This document shows positions 33,590 to 42,748 of a DNA stretch of 64,000 nucleotides, one piece after another. A program made the translations under genes and the position numbers. The notes under the pieces are model-generated. The model did not search any database and had not been told where the DNA came from. It saw only the letters and a program-made list of their open reading frames with translations. Within the stretch, counting starts at the first letter, position 1. Each line of letters starts with the position of its first letter. The DNA comes from Nocardia caishijiensis NBRC 108228 (GTDB lineage Bacteria; Actinomycetota; Actinomycetes; Mycobacteriales; Mycobacteriaceae), in NCBI RefSeq assembly GCF_001612825.1, contig NZ_BDBE01000025.1, positions 620,001-684,000 of the forward strand. The letters run 5' to 3'.

Positions 33590-34876
33590 ATGATGGCCGC
33601 CGTCCTCGCCGTGACCATCTTCGTGGTGGCGTTCTTCTTCATCGCCACGGAGCGGGTCGACAAGGTGAAAACCGTGCTGGTCGCCGCGGGCCTGATGGCG
33701 GTGCTCGGGCTGATCCCCGGCGAGCAGGTGTTCTTCTCGCCGCACGCGGGCATCGACTGGAACGTCATCTTCCTGCTGCTCGGCATGATGATCATCGTCG
33801 GCGTCGTCAAGCAGACGGGTCTGTTCGACTACCTGGCGATCTGGTCGGCGAAGCGCTCGCGCGGCAATCCCTACCGGCTGATGGTGATGCTCATGCTGAT
33901 CACCGCCGTGGCCTCACCTTTTCTCGACAACGTCACGATCATCATGCTGATCGCCCCGGTGACGCTGGTGGTGTGTCGCAGGCTCGGCCTCGACGCGCGG
34001 CCCTTCCTGATCGCGGAGGTGCTCGCCGCGAACATCGGTGGTGCGGCGACGCTGATCGGCGACCCACCCAACATCATCATCGCCAGCCGGGCGGGGTTGA
34101 GCTTCACCGATTTCCTGGTGCACATGGCCCCGATCGTGGTGCTGGTCTTCGCACTGTTCGTGCTGTTCACACGGGTGTTGTTCCGTTCGGCGCTGCGCAG
34201 CGACCCGGACTCGGTCGAGGCGGTGCTCGCCCTGCGGGAGCGGCGGGCGATCCGCGACCCGAAACTGCTCGTGCGGTCGCTGATCGTGTTGGCCGCGGTG
34301 GTGGCCGGGTTCTGCCTGCACAGCGTGGTGCACGTGGCGCCCTCGGTGATCGCGCTCGTGGGCGCGGGGGTGATGGTGCTGGTGTCCGGGCTCGACATCG
34401 GGGACATCCTGCACGAAGTGGAATGGCCGACGCTGGTGTTCTTCATGGGTCTGTTCGTGATGGTCGCGGGCCTGGTGCACACCGGGGTGATCGCCGCGGT
34501 CGGTGCGGCGGCGAGCACCTGGGTCGGCGACGACTATTTCCTCGCCGCCACCGCACTCGTCTTCGGCTCCGCCCTGCTCGGTGCCTTCGTGGACAACATC
34601 CCCTACACGGCGACCATGGCACCCGTCGTGGAGGGCATCGTGGCGGACGCTCCCGACCCCGAGACCGCCCGGTCGCTGTGGTGGGCGTTCGCGCTGGGCG
34701 CCGACTTCGGCGGCAATGGCACGGCGGTCGCGGCCAGCGCCAATGTCGTCGCGCTCGGCATCGCCGCCCGGGCCGGGCAGCGAATCAGCTTCTGGCAGTT
34801 CACGAAATACGGCGCGGTCGTCACGATGTTCAGCTGTGTCATCGCCTGGGCCTACGTCGGTGTGCGCTACTTCTGA
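33590..34876 (+). CDS. ArsB/NhaD (SLC13-like) ion transporter
   Basis: A membrane transporter of 428 aa with 11-12 helices. The family hallmark is the repeated hairpin signature: SPFLDNVTIIMLIAPVTL in the first half and GAFVDNIPYTATMAPVVEG in the second, plus GGAATLIGDPPNIIIAS and LGADFGGNGTAVAASANVVAL. It matches the actinobacterial proteins annotated as arsenite/Na+ or citrate transporters (Rv2684/Rv2685 type). The substrate is not determinable; no arsenic-resistance genes are nearby, so Na+/H+ or carboxylate transport fits better than arsenite. It is preceded by the CBS gene and its stop region overlaps the convergent hutG by 10 bp. Confidence 0.9.
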   Translation: MMAAVLAVTIFVVAFFFIATERVDKVKTVLVAAGLMAVLGLIPGEQVFFSPHAGIDWNVIFLLLGMMIIVGVVKQTGLFDYLAIWSAKRSRGNPYRLMVMLMLITAVASPFLDNVTIIMLIAPVTLVVCRRLGLDARPFLIAEVLAANIGGAATLIGDPPNIIIASRAGLSFTDFLVHMAPIVVLVFALFVLFTRVLFRSALRSDPDSVEAVLALRERRAIRDPKLLVRSLIVLAAVVAGFCLHSVVHVAPSVIALVGAGVMVLVSGLDIGDILHEVEWPTLVFFMGLFVMVAGLVHTGVIAAVGAAASTWVGDDYFLAATALVFGSALLGAFVDNIPYTATMAPVVEGIVADAPDPETARSLWWAFALGADFGGNGTAVAASANVVALGIAARAGQRISFWQFTKYGAVVTMFSCVIAWAYVGVRYF

Positions 34877-35778
34877 GGGACGTGCCGGGTGACGAGGCGG
34901 TGCAGGAGCCGGGCGGCGGTGCGGGCGGTCCGGTTGTCGATGTCGAGAGCCGGATTGAGTTCGGCGACATCGGCGACCACGAGTTTGCCACTCGCGGCGA
35001 CCTGGTCGCAGACGGCCTGCACGATGGGCAGCGCGACACCGAACGCGGCGGGCGCACTGACACCCGGCGCGACCGCGGCGGGCAGGACGTCGAGGTCGAT
35101 GGTGAGATACAGCAGGTCGATGCCGGTGAGAAAGTCCGTGACGAAGGCTTGCGCACGCTCGGCGGTGCAGTCGTCGTCGAGCAGATAGCGCACGCCGAAC
35201 AGATCGGCGGTGTCGAACAGGATCGTCGTATTGGCGGGCTGGCTGATCCCGAGCACCGCGTACCGCACGTCGTCGCCGGATTCGAGGATCTGCCGAAACG
35301 GGGTGCCCGAGCTGGGTACCGGGTCCGGCCGTAGATCGAAATGCGCGTCCAGGTTCAGGATTCCGATGCTGGCGCCCCTGGCGCGTTCGGCACCCGCCAG
35401 GCCGAGGTACGTGCCGAAGGCGACCTCGTGTCCGCCACCGAGCACGATCGGGAAGGCGCCCGCGTCCAGCAGCGCGGTCACGGTGTCGCCGAGCCTGCGC
35501 TGGCCGTCCTCGAGCCGCTGGTCGGTGACCGCGATCGTGCCCGCGTCGTACGCGCGCAGCGGGCCGGGAAGCGCCATCGGCGACAGCGCGCGGCGCAGGG
35601 CGTCGGGCCCGTCGACGGCACCCGGGCGCCCCTTGTTGCGGCGCACGCCTTCGTCACTGGCGAAGCCGACGAACACGCACGCGCCGGGGTCGGCGCCGGG
35701 TTCATAGGGCGTGACGGCCTGATGCCAGCGCAGCTGCTCGGGTGTCGTGCCGTCGACGCGGCCGGTCCAGGAAGTCAT
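34867..35778 (-). CDS. hutG: formimidoylglutamase HutG (arginase family)
   Basis: HutG hydrolyses N-formimino-L-glutamate to glutamate and formamide, the last step of the histidine pathway. This 303-residue ureohydrolase shows the manganese ligands of the arginase fold: GGGHEVAFG, NLDAHFDLR and LTIDLDVLPAA. Position in a hut operon, ten bases after hutI, distinguishes it from agmatinase or arginase. ATG 35778 is used; the open frame runs further upstream into hutI and is not meaningful. Its presence means the pathway does not need a formiminotransferase. It converges with the ArsB/NhaD gene. Confidence 0.92.
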   Translation of the reverse strand: MTSWTGRVDGTTPEQLRWHQAVTPYEPGADPGACVFVGFASDEGVRRNKGRPGAVDGPDALRRALSPMALPGPLRAYDAGTIAVTDQRLEDGQRRLGDTVTALLDAGAFPIVLGGGHEVAFGTYLGLAGAERARGASIGILNLDAHFDLRPDPVPSSGTPFRQILESGDDVRYAVLGISQPANTTILFDTADLFGVRYLLDDDCTAERAQAFVTDFLTGIDLLYLTIDLDVLPAAVAPGVSAPAAFGVALPIVQAVCDQVAASGKLVVADVAELNPALDIDNRTARTAARLLHRLVTRHVPQK

Positions 35779-35788
35779 GCGGGACACC

Positions 35789-36961
35789 TCAATTCGATGC
35801 GAGCACGCCGCCGCGCCACACCTGGCGCACGAGCGGAACGCCGGGACGGTACGCCAGATGCAGATGCGACGGCGCGTCCAACGCGACGGCGTCGGCCCGC
35901 ATGCCGGGGGAGAGGGCGCCGACATCGCCGCGCCGCAACGCTTTCGCCCCACCCGCGGTCGCCGCCCAGACCGCCTCGTCCGGTGTCATGCGCAGCTCAC
36001 GCACGGCCAGGGCGATACAGAACGGCAGGCTGGTGGTGTAGCTCGTGCCCGGGTTGCAGTCGGCGCCGAGGGCAACGGTGACCCCGGCGTCGAGCAGCGC
36101 GCGCGCATCGGGATAGCTGTTGCGCGTGCAGAAGTCGGCACTGGGCAGCAGCGTCGCCACGGTGTCGCTGTGCGCGAGCGCGTCGATATCGGCGGCGCTG
36201 ACATGGGCGACGTGATCGACCGACGCGGCCCCGAGTTCGACGGCGAGCCGCACGCCCGGCCCCTGGTGCAGCTGATTGCCGTGCACGCGCGGCACCAGCC
36301 CGTGCGCGATGCCCGCACTGAGCACAGCATGCGATTGGTCCCGGTCGAAGGCGCCCTGCTCGCAGAACACGTCGATCCACCGGGCCTCGGGCGCGCAGCG
36401 CGGAATCATCTCCGCACACACCATGGCCACGTAATCGTCGGCGCGCCCGGCGTATTCGGGCGGCGGAACATGCGCGGCCAGCAAGGTCACCTCGTCGGTG
36501 TGGCGGCCCGCGATGCGAACGCTGCGATATTCGTCGTCCACGGTCTGGCCGTAGCCGCTCTTGATCTCGACCGTCGTGCTGCCCGCCCGCCGCGACTCGG
36601 CGAGCAGCCGCCGCACGGTCGCATCGAGTTGCTCGTCGGTCGCCGTGCGCGTCGCCGCGATCGTCGTGCGGATGCCGCCCGCGCCGTAGGGGCGCCCGGA
36701 CATGCGCGCGGCGAACTCCTCGGCGCGGTCACCGGCGAAGACCAGATGCGAATGCGATTCGACGAAACCGGGCAGCACCGCGCGACCGTCGAGGTCGACC
36801 GCCTGATCGGCGGCGGGTGCGTCGGCACTGTCACCCACCCACACCACCTGCGCGTCGTCGAAGACGACGGCCGCGTCGCGACGCAACCCCAGCGGGCCTT
36901 CCCCCAACCCCGGGTCGTTGGTGACGAGGGTGCCGATATCGCGCAGCACGGTGGTTGGCAC
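35789..36961 (-). CDS. hutI: imidazolonepropionase HutI
   Basis: HutI is an amidohydrolase that opens 4-imidazolone-5-propionate to formiminoglutamate, the third step of histidine degradation. The 390-residue sequence has the metal site [20 protein letters not shown], the substrate region [19 protein letters not shown] and SGYGQT, late metal ligands in [21 protein letters not shown] and [11 protein letters not shown]. The GTG start at 36961 has a GGAGG site. It is the first gene of the hutI-hutG operon. A TTGACT-17-ATATAC promoter on the minus strand (37032-37037 and 37009-37014) contains the HutC-type operator. Confidence 0.95.
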   Translation of the reverse strand: MPTTVLRDIGTLVTNDPGLGEGPLGLRRDAAVVFDDAQVVWVGDSADAPAADQAVDLDGRAVLPGFVESHSHLVFAGDRAEEFAARMSGRPYGAGGIRTTIAATRTATDEQLDATVRRLLAESRRAGSTTVEIKSGYGQTVDDEYRSVRIAGRHTDEVTLLAAHVPPPEYAGRADDYVAMVCAEMIPRCAPEARWIDVFCEQGAFDRDQSHAVLSAGIAHGLVPRVHGNQLHQGPGVRLAVELGAASVDHVAHVSAADIDALAHSDTVATLLPSADFCTRNSYPDARALLDAGVTVALGADCNPGTSYTTSLPFCIALAVRELRMTPDEAVWAATAGGAKALRRGDVGALSPGMRADAVALDAPSHLHLAYRPGVPLVRQVWRGGVLASN

Positions 36962-37008
36962 GGATCGTCCTCCTGACGACAGGCTGTGTGGTGAGTCACT
37001 TCCGCTAG

Positions 37009-37028
37009 GTATATGCCTGTCTATACAG
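37009..37028 (-). promoter_or_regulatory. HutC-type operator within the hutIG promoter
   Basis: GTATATGCCTGTCTATACAG (plus-strand reading) has a CCTGT/ACAGG palindromic core and is an exact reverse complement of the site at 37076-37095. On the minus strand it fills the spacer and -10 element of a TTGACT-17-ATATAC promoter facing hutI. Related to the TGTATATACA-type sites of HutC regulators. Confidence 0.72.
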
Positions 37029-37075
37029 GAGAGTCAAGCGCTATGGTGCCCGTCGATAGCTGACCGTTGACATGG

Positions 37076-37095
37076 CTGTATAGACAGGCATATAC
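37076..37095 (+). promoter_or_regulatory. HutC-type operator within the permease-hutH promoter
   Basis: CTGTATAGACAGGCATATAC is a perfect inverted copy of the site 67 bp upstream. It lies between TTGACA (37067-37072) and the -10 region ATATAC (37090-37095, 17-bp spacing), so a bound repressor would block polymerase. The two mirrored promoters give coordinated control of both hut transcripts. Confidence 0.72.
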
Positions 37096-37183
37096 ATGTA
37101 AGGGCCGTTGTGACCGGCCCCACAGGCGAAGAGACCCGGCATCACCGGCGACCCCGCGCCCTTTCCGATCCCGGGAGAATGGA

Positions 37184-38581
37184 TTGAACAAGCCCGCCGC
37201 CGCGCTCACCCGCGGCCTCACCGCCCGCCATATCCGTTTCATCGCGCTCGGTTCGGCGATAGGTACCGGCCTGTTCTACGGGTCCGCCGAGGCCATCCAC
37301 CGGGCAGGTCCCTCGGTGCTGCTGGCGTATCTGATCGGCGGCGCCGCCGTGTTCCTCGTGCTGCGGGCGTTGGGCGAGATGGCGGTGAGCAATCCGGTCG
37401 CGGGCTCGTTCGGTGAGTACGCCAGCCAGCACCTCGGCCCGCTCGCGGGCTTCTTCACCGGCTGGACCTACACCTTCGAAATGCTCATCGTGTGCCTCGC
37501 CGACGTCACCGCGTTCGGTGTGTACATGGGGTTCTGGTACCCGGACGTGCCACGCTGGATCTGGGTGCTCTCGGTCATCTTCTTCATCGGCGCGATCAAC
37601 CTGCTCAGCGTGAAGGTCTTCGGTGAGGTGGAATTCTGGTTCAGCCTGGTCAAGATCGTGGCCATCGTGGCGATGATCGCGGGCGGTATCGCCGTGCTGA
37701 TCTTCGGCTTCGGCCTCCACGACACCAGCGCGGGCGTGCAGAACCTGTGGGCCGACGGTGGTTTCTTCGCCACCGGGATCGGCGGCTTCATCGCCTGCTT
37801 CGCCATCGTGATGTTCGCCTTCGGCGGCACCGAGATCATCGGTATCACGGCGGGTGAGGCCGAGAATCCGCAGCGCACCATCCCGCGCGCGATCAACACC
37901 GTGCCCGTGCGCATCATCGTGTTCTACGTCCTCACCCTCGCGGTGATCATGGCGATCGACTCGTGGCGCACCATCGGCGACGAGGGCAGCCCGTTCGTCC
38001 AGATCTTCCAGAGCCTCGGCCTCGGGCCCGCCGCGGCGGTACTCAACGTCGTGGTCATCACGGCCGCGCTGTCGGCGGTCAACAGTGACATCTTCGGTGC
38101 GGGCCGGATGATGTACGGCATGGCCCAGCGCGGCCAGGCACCCGCGGCGATGAAGCGGGTCTCGCGCAACGGGGTGCCGTGGATGACGGTGGTCATCATG
38201 ACCGTCACCCTGCTGGTCGGCGTGCTCCTGAACTACCTGATCCCCGACAAGGTGTTCCTGGTGATCGCCTCGATCGCCACCTTCGCCACCATCTTCGTCT
38301 GGCTGATGATCCTGCTCGCGCACCTGCGCTCGCGGCGCGGCATGAGCCCCGAACAGGTCGCCGCGCTGAAGTTCCCGGTGCCGCTGTGGCCCTACGGGCA
38401 GCTGATCACCATCGCGTTCCTGGTGTTCGTGATCGGGGTGATCGCCTTCGACACCGACAGCCGGGTGGCCCTGGTGGTCGGTGCGGTGTGGCTCGCGCTG
38501 CTCGGTGTCGCCTACCGCCTGTGGGTGCGGCCCGCGAACGCCGAACCCGAACCGGTCGCCGTACCGGCCGACGTCGCCTGA
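37184..38581 (+). CDS. hutT: amino acid permease, APC/AAT family, probable histidine importer
   Basis: A 12-helix amino acid:proton symporter of 465 aa. The family start motif [18 protein letters not shown] and the helix 3-5 region [17 protein letters not shown] are typical of the AAT subgroup (ProY/HutT/AroP type). The start codon appears to be TTG 37184 with GGGAGA six bases upstream; an ATG five bases earlier is out of frame and blocked at once by a stop. Its place between a HutC-type operator and hutH makes histidine or urocanate the likely substrate; the sequence alone would only say amino acid. The symbol is assigned by context. Confidence 0.87.
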   Translation: MNKPAAALTRGLTARHIRFIALGSAIGTGLFYGSAEAIHRAGPSVLLAYLIGGAAVFLVLRALGEMAVSNPVAGSFGEYASQHLGPLAGFFTGWTYTFEMLIVCLADVTAFGVYMGFWYPDVPRWIWVLSVIFFIGAINLLSVKVFGEVEFWFSLVKIVAIVAMIAGGIAVLIFGFGLHDTSAGVQNLWADGGFFATGIGGFIACFAIVMFAFGGTEIIGITAGEAENPQRTIPRAINTVPVRIIVFYVLTLAVIMAIDSWRTIGDEGSPFVQIFQSLGLGPAAAVLNVVVITAALSAVNSDIFGAGRMMYGMAQRGQAPAAMKRVSRNGVPWMTVVIMTVTLLVGVLLNYLIPDKVFLVIASIATFATIFVWLMILLAHLRSRRGMSPEQVAALKFPVPLWPYGQLITIAFLVFVIGVIAFDTDSRVALVVGAVWLALLGVAYRLWVRPANAEPEPVAVPADVA

Positions 38582-38622
38582 AGTTGCTTGTCCTGCACGC
38601 CTATTCGGAATGGAGAAATATC

Positions 38623-40191
38623 GTGGGTAGCGACTCGAACCGGTCGGTCACGCTGGAACCGGTCGTCGTCGGCACCGGCCCGGTGTCACCCGCCGACGTG
38701 GTGCGAGTGGCACGGCAGGGTGCCCCGGTGCGGCTGGCCGAAGAGGCGCTGGCCGCCATGAGAGAGAGCCGGGAGCGCATCGAGGCGCTGGCCGCCGACC
38801 CGCGACCGGTGTACGGGGTGTCGACCGGGTTCGGCGCGCTCGCCGTGCGCCACATCCCGCAGGAGTCGCGTAAGCAATTGCAGCGCAGCCTCATCCGCTC
38901 GCATGCCGCCGGGTCGGGAGCCGAAGTGGAGCGGGAGGTGGTGCGCGCCCTCATGCTGCTTCGCCTCTCGACGCTGGCCACCGGCCGCACCGGCGTGCGA
39001 CCGGTGGTCGCCGAGACCTACGCCGCGCTGCTGTCGGCGGGCATCACCCCGGTGGTCCACGAATACGGCAGCCTCGGCTGCTCCGGTGATCTCGCACCCC
39101 TGGCCCACGTGGCGCTCGCCGTCATTGGGGAGGGCACGGCCCGCGACGCGAGCGGCACCGCGATGCCCGCCGCCCAGGCGCTCGCCGCCGCCGGGATCGC
39201 ACCGGTCGAGCTGGCGGAGAAGGAGGGGCTCGCCCTCATCAACGGCACCGACGGCATGCTCGGGATGCTGCTGCTCGCCTGTCACGATCTGCGCGCGCTG
39301 TTGCGGCTGGCCGATGTCACCGCCGCCATGAGCGTGGAGGGCCTGCTCGGTACCGACAAGGTGTTCGCCGCCGACCTGCAGGCGCTGCGCCCGCAACCGG
39401 GCCAGGCGGTCGCCGCCGCGAACATGACCCGGCTGCTGGCCGATTCGGCGATCGTGGCCAGCCACGCCACTCCCGACTGCACCGTGGTGCAGGACGCCTA
39501 CTCGCTGCGCTGCGCACCGCAGGTGGCCGGTGGCGCCCGCGACACCCTGGCCCACGCCGAGCGGGTCGCGGGCTACGAGTTGGCCAGCGCCGTAGACAAT
39601 CCGGTAGTCACCCTGGACGGCCGCGTCGAGTCCAACGGCAACTTCCACGGCGCCCCGGTGGCGTACGTGCTGGATTTCCTCGCCATCGTCGTCGCCGACG
39701 TCGCCAGCATCAGCGAGCGCCGCACCGACCGCTTCCTCGACAAGGCGCGCAACCACGGCCTGCCGCCGTTCCTCGCCGACGACCCCGGCGTCGACAGCGG
39801 CCACATGATCGCCCAGTACACCCAGGCCGCCCTCGTCTCCGAACTCAAGCGCCTCGCCGCCCCCGCCTCGGTCGACTCCATCCCGTCCTCGGCCATGCAG
39901 GAGGACCACGTCTCCATGGGCTGGTCGGCCGCCCGCAAACTGCGCCGCGCCATCGACGGCCTCACTCGCGTGCTGGCCATCGAGGCACTCACCGCCGCCC
40001 GCGCCCTGGACCTGCGCGCCCCGCTCACCCCGTCGCCCGCCACGGCAGCGGTACGCGATGCCCTGCGCACTCGCGTCCCCGGTCCCGGCCCCGACCGTCA
40101 CCTCGCGCCGGAAATCGAGGCGGCGGTGAATCTGGCCGCGTCCGGCGCACTGCTGGCGGCCGCGGAATCCATTGTCGGCCCGCTGGATTGA
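38623..40191 (+). CDS. hutH: histidine ammonia-lyase HutH
   Basis: HutH removes ammonia from L-histidine to give urocanate, the first step of the pathway, using an MIO group formed autocatalytically from a tripeptide. Here the tripeptide is Cys153-Ser154-Gly155 (GSLGCSGDLAPLAHVAL) instead of the usual Ala-Ser-Gly. Other conserved parts are YGVSTGFGALA near residue 65, GTDKVFAADLQALRPQPGQ, QDAYSLRCAPQVAGG and SSAMQEDHVSMG. Length (522 aa) is normal. GTG 38623 has GGAGAA six bases upstream. It follows the permease by 41 bp and ends at a strong hairpin. Confidence 0.95.
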   Translation: MGSDSNRSVTLEPVVVGTGPVSPADVVRVARQGAPVRLAEEALAAMRESRERIEALAADPRPVYGVSTGFGALAVRHIPQESRKQLQRSLIRSHAAGSGAEVEREVVRALMLLRLSTLATGRTGVRPVVAETYAALLSAGITPVVHEYGSLGCSGDLAPLAHVALAVIGEGTARDASGTAMPAAQALAAAGIAPVELAEKEGLALINGTDGMLGMLLLACHDLRALLRLADVTAAMSVEGLLGTDKVFAADLQALRPQPGQAVAAANMTRLLADSAIVASHATPDCTVVQDAYSLRCAPQVAGGARDTLAHAERVAGYELASAVDNPVVTLDGRVESNGNFHGAPVAYVLDFLAIVVADVASISERRTDRFLDKARNHGLPPFLADDPGVDSGHMIAQYTQAALVSELKRLAAPASVDSIPSSAMQEDHVSMGWSAARKLRRAIDGLTRVLAIEALTAARALDLRAPLTPSPATAAVRDALRTRVPGPGPDRHLAPEIEAAVNLAASGALLAAAESIVGPLD

Positions 40192-40217
40192 CCCAATCGT
40201 ACTGACGCCGCTGTAAT

Positions 40218-40259
40218 CGACTCGACCCCAGGTGGTTCCCTCCACCTGGGGCTGAGTCG
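40218..40259. terminator. hairpin terminator after hutH
   Basis: A 10-bp perfect stem CCCCAGGTGG/CCACCTGGGG (40226-40235 and 40242-40251), extended after a 2x2 internal loop by CGACTC/GAGTCG (40218-40223 and 40254-40259). It follows the hutH stop by 26 bp. The remaining 40260-40526 holds no gene I can support. Confidence 0.72.
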
Positions 40260-40526
40260 TCGTGGATCCCCCGACTGAAAGCCCCAATCCCGGCCGTCGC
40301 TTGCGAGAGGCTGTCTTGCGGGAGGCTGTAGGCGCCCCGACTCGCTCCGGCCAGGCGTGCACCCTACCGACTCCACAGCGCCTGAGCAGTGCAATAGCAG
40401 AATGCCTCGGCCCAGTTCCATCAGCGACCGGGTCAGCCGGGCTGTGCGGCAAGATCAGCTGGAGGGAACAAGCTGAGCCCGTCCCGACATATTCGATGGG
40501 CTGGTCACGCGACTAGCCTTCTGTCT

Positions 40527-40985
40527 GTGTCAGTGAACCTTGATGTCCAGTTCCGCCTGTATCTTAGAAGCCGGGAGCAAGCCGAAGCTGTCAAACTGGC
40601 GCTCGACGACTTCTTCGAGCACGAGCTCGAGGGCGAGGTCAAGACCTACTGCCGCGAAAATAGCAAATCTAGCAATTGCCCGTGGATCGTGTTCGGGCTG
40701 TCGTACGACTCCATCATCATCAGCCGTGGCTGGCTGTGGGCACCGCGAATCGAGGAAGACTTCCGGGCTTGCGTCGCTGCCGTCGCACCTGACGTACCGA
40801 ACTTCCTGGTCTGGTTCGACGTCTACGACGTCGATGACGAACGCCTCAATCCGACAATCTCGAGCAAGCTCCGACGGAGTTTGCTCGGGTCGTTGCCGAA
40901 GTCCGAAAGAGAACACTTCCGGGACCCCGCCGGTGCTTGCTACCGAATGCTCTGGCAGAGCCTGCGGTCCAGGTTCGAGACCTAA
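40527..40985 (+). CDS. hypothetical acidic protein (152 aa), atypical composition
   Basis: I do not recognise this family. The predicted soluble protein is acidic, rich in aromatic residues (five Trp, several Tyr and Phe), and has two internal Cys in the CRENSKSSNCPW region. There is no signal peptide or membrane segment. GC content and codon choice are visibly lower and less biased than in the flanking hut genes (for example CTTAGAAGC, AATAGCAAATCT), which suggests recent acquisition. The start is uncertain (GTG 40527 or GTG 40533), with no clear ribosome site. It sits between hutH and the amidase, an interruption of the hut locus, and may have nothing to do with histidine. Confidence 0.55.
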   Translation: MSVNLDVQFRLYLRSREQAEAVKLALDDFFEHELEGEVKTYCRENSKSSNCPWIVFGLSYDSIIISRGWLWAPRIEEDFRACVAAVAPDVPNFLVWFDVYDVDDERLNPTISSKLRRSLLGSLPKSEREHFRDPAGACYRMLWQSLRSRFET

Positions 40986-41216
40986 GACTGAGTCCACCAC
41001 GGCTAGATAGCGCATCCCAATAGAGCAAGGGCTGGTCGGGCCGCCGACTGCGGATGCGACACACCTGCGGAGCGTGGTAATCCTCGCTCTGATCGCGCGC
41101 CGCGCGGCATGGTCGAGCGCTGGCTCGGGCCTGTCAGGTGGTCGGAGGCCGCAGGGCCAATCCGCCATGGAAACTGACATCGACGGAGCTGCCGGTCCCG
41201 GGTAGCGTCGGAAGTT

Positions 41217-42551
41217 GTGATCGGTTCGTCGGCGGTAGAGATCGCGACTGCGGTTGGGGCGGGTGAAGTTTCGCCGATCGATGTCGTGGAGGCGGCACTG
41301 GCCCGTATCGAGGCTGGTGCGGCACTGAACGCGTTCTGTGTCGTGCGCCGTGAGGAGGTGCGTGCGGAGGCAAAGGCATTGGCCCACCGGGCCGATCTGC
41401 GGTTGCTGCCGTTGGCGGGGGTGCCGGTGGGGATCAAGGACCACGTCGATGTCGCGGGATGTCCGACACGGCACGGCACAGCCGCTCTGTCGGGCGTACC
41501 TGCCGCGGTGGACGACGAACTTGTCCGTAGGCTGCGCGCGGCTGGTGCGCTGGTGGTCGGCAAAACCACGTTGCCGGAGCTGTGTCAGGGACCGTTCACC
41601 GAAAGCGTGGAGTTCGGGGTTACCCGTAATCCATGGAATCCGGAGCACACGTCGGGCGGATCGAGCGGTGGTTCGGCCGCCGCGGTCGCGGCCGGTATGG
41701 TCCCGTTGGCCCTTGCGTCCGGTGGTGGCGGGTCGATCCGAATTCCGGCATCGTGCTGCGGTGTTGTCGGCCTGAAGCCGGGTCCGGGGCTGGTGCCGCG
41801 TGCGGGGCGTGGCTGGCGAGGCATGTCGGAGTTGGGCCCGATCGCGACCACGGTCGCCGACGCGGCACTGATGCTCGACGTGCTTTCCGGCACCGACCGT
41901 TACCGGAAAGCGATGGCCGAGCCGGACCGAGCGCTACGCATCGGTGTGACGACTGCGCCGCCGACGCCGGGGGTGCGCGTCGACCCGCAGGTTCGCGTGG
42001 CATTGGATGCAGCAGCAAGGGCATTGCGGGACGAAGGCCATGTCGTGGACACCGTGGCCCCACCCTGGCGACTTCGAGATCAGCCGAGGTATGTCGCGCG
42101 GTACTTCGCCGGATCCGCCGACGACGCTGACGGACTCGCTCTTCGAGCGCTGGAGCGGCGAACCAGGGCGATCGTGTGTGCCGGGCGACTGCTGCGGCGG
42201 CTGCCTGTCGCTCGCGACGAGATCCCCGCCGAGACCGCCGCCCGTTTCTCGGCGTGGTTCTCGAACTACGACGTACTCATGATGCCGACGCTGGCTGCGC
42301 TGCCTCCGCGTGCAGGCGGCTGGGCGAGCGCTGGGATGATCCGGACCCACCTCGCCACGAGCGTGCTGGTTCCATTCCTGCTGCCGTTCAACCTGGTCCG
42401 GTATCCGGCGCTGACGGTGCCCGCGGGACTGTCCATCGACCGACTGCCGATCGGTGTGCAGATGGCGGCCGCGCCTGGCGGCGAAGGATTGCTGCTTTCC
42501 CTAGCGGCTCAATTCGAACGACTGCGGCCATGGCCACGCCACGCGCCATGA
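41217..42551 (+). CDS. amidase-signature family hydrolase
   Basis: An amidase-signature enzyme of 444 aa. The Ser-cisSer-Lys triad is visible: Lys in AGVPVGIKDHVDVAG, the first Ser in HTSGGSSGGSAAAVAAGMV and the nucleophile in ASGGGGSIRIPASCCG. The usual Asp just before the GGGS turn is Gly here. The family hydrolyses diverse amides, and GatA is excluded by length and lack of partners. Its position between hutH and hutU raises the possibility that it hydrolyses formamide or a histidine-derived amide, but formamidases usually belong to other families, so this is weak. GTG 41217 start. The gene ends before a hairpin shared with the convergent hutU. Confidence 0.85.
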   Translation: MIGSSAVEIATAVGAGEVSPIDVVEAALARIEAGAALNAFCVVRREEVRAEAKALAHRADLRLLPLAGVPVGIKDHVDVAGCPTRHGTAALSGVPAAVDDELVRRLRAAGALVVGKTTLPELCQGPFTESVEFGVTRNPWNPEHTSGGSSGGSAAAVAAGMVPLALASGGGGSIRIPASCCGVVGLKPGPGLVPRAGRGWRGMSELGPIATTVADAALMLDVLSGTDRYRKAMAEPDRALRIGVTTAPPTPGVRVDPQVRVALDAAARALRDEGHVVDTVAPPWRLRDQPRYVARYFAGSADDADGLALRALERRTRAIVCAGRLLRRLPVARDEIPAETAARFSAWFSNYDVLMMPTLAALPPRAGGWASAGMIRTHLATSVLVPFLLPFNLVRYPALTVPAGLSIDRLPIGVQMAAAPGGEGLLLSLAAQFERLRPWPRHAP

Positions 42552-42704
42552 CCCAGGCACCCGCTGAGGATCGAGTTGCACAGTCTCGGCGACGATTTCC
42601 GCCAGAGGCGACTCGGGTGACACGCTCATCGGCACACAGGTTTGCATAACCAACATCTCACCCCGATGATCCCGGGCATGTCGCGTAGACGCCCGTGACA
42701 TGAT

Positions 42705-42737
42705 TCGGCGCCGGGTGCATCTCACACCCGGTGCCGA
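42705..42737. terminator. bidirectional hairpin between amidase and hutU
   Basis: TCGGCGCCGGGTG (42705-42717) and CACCCGGTGCCGA (42725-42737) form a 13-bp stem with one G-U pair and a seven-base loop, between convergent genes. Confidence 0.7.
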
Positions 42738-42748
42738 AGTGTGTGATA

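Noticed and set aside
37009..37095. Inverted repeat pair considered as a mobile-element end or CRISPR-like repeat
   Set aside because: Only two copies here, each located in a promoter, with a third related copy at another hut promoter; operator function explains it fully.
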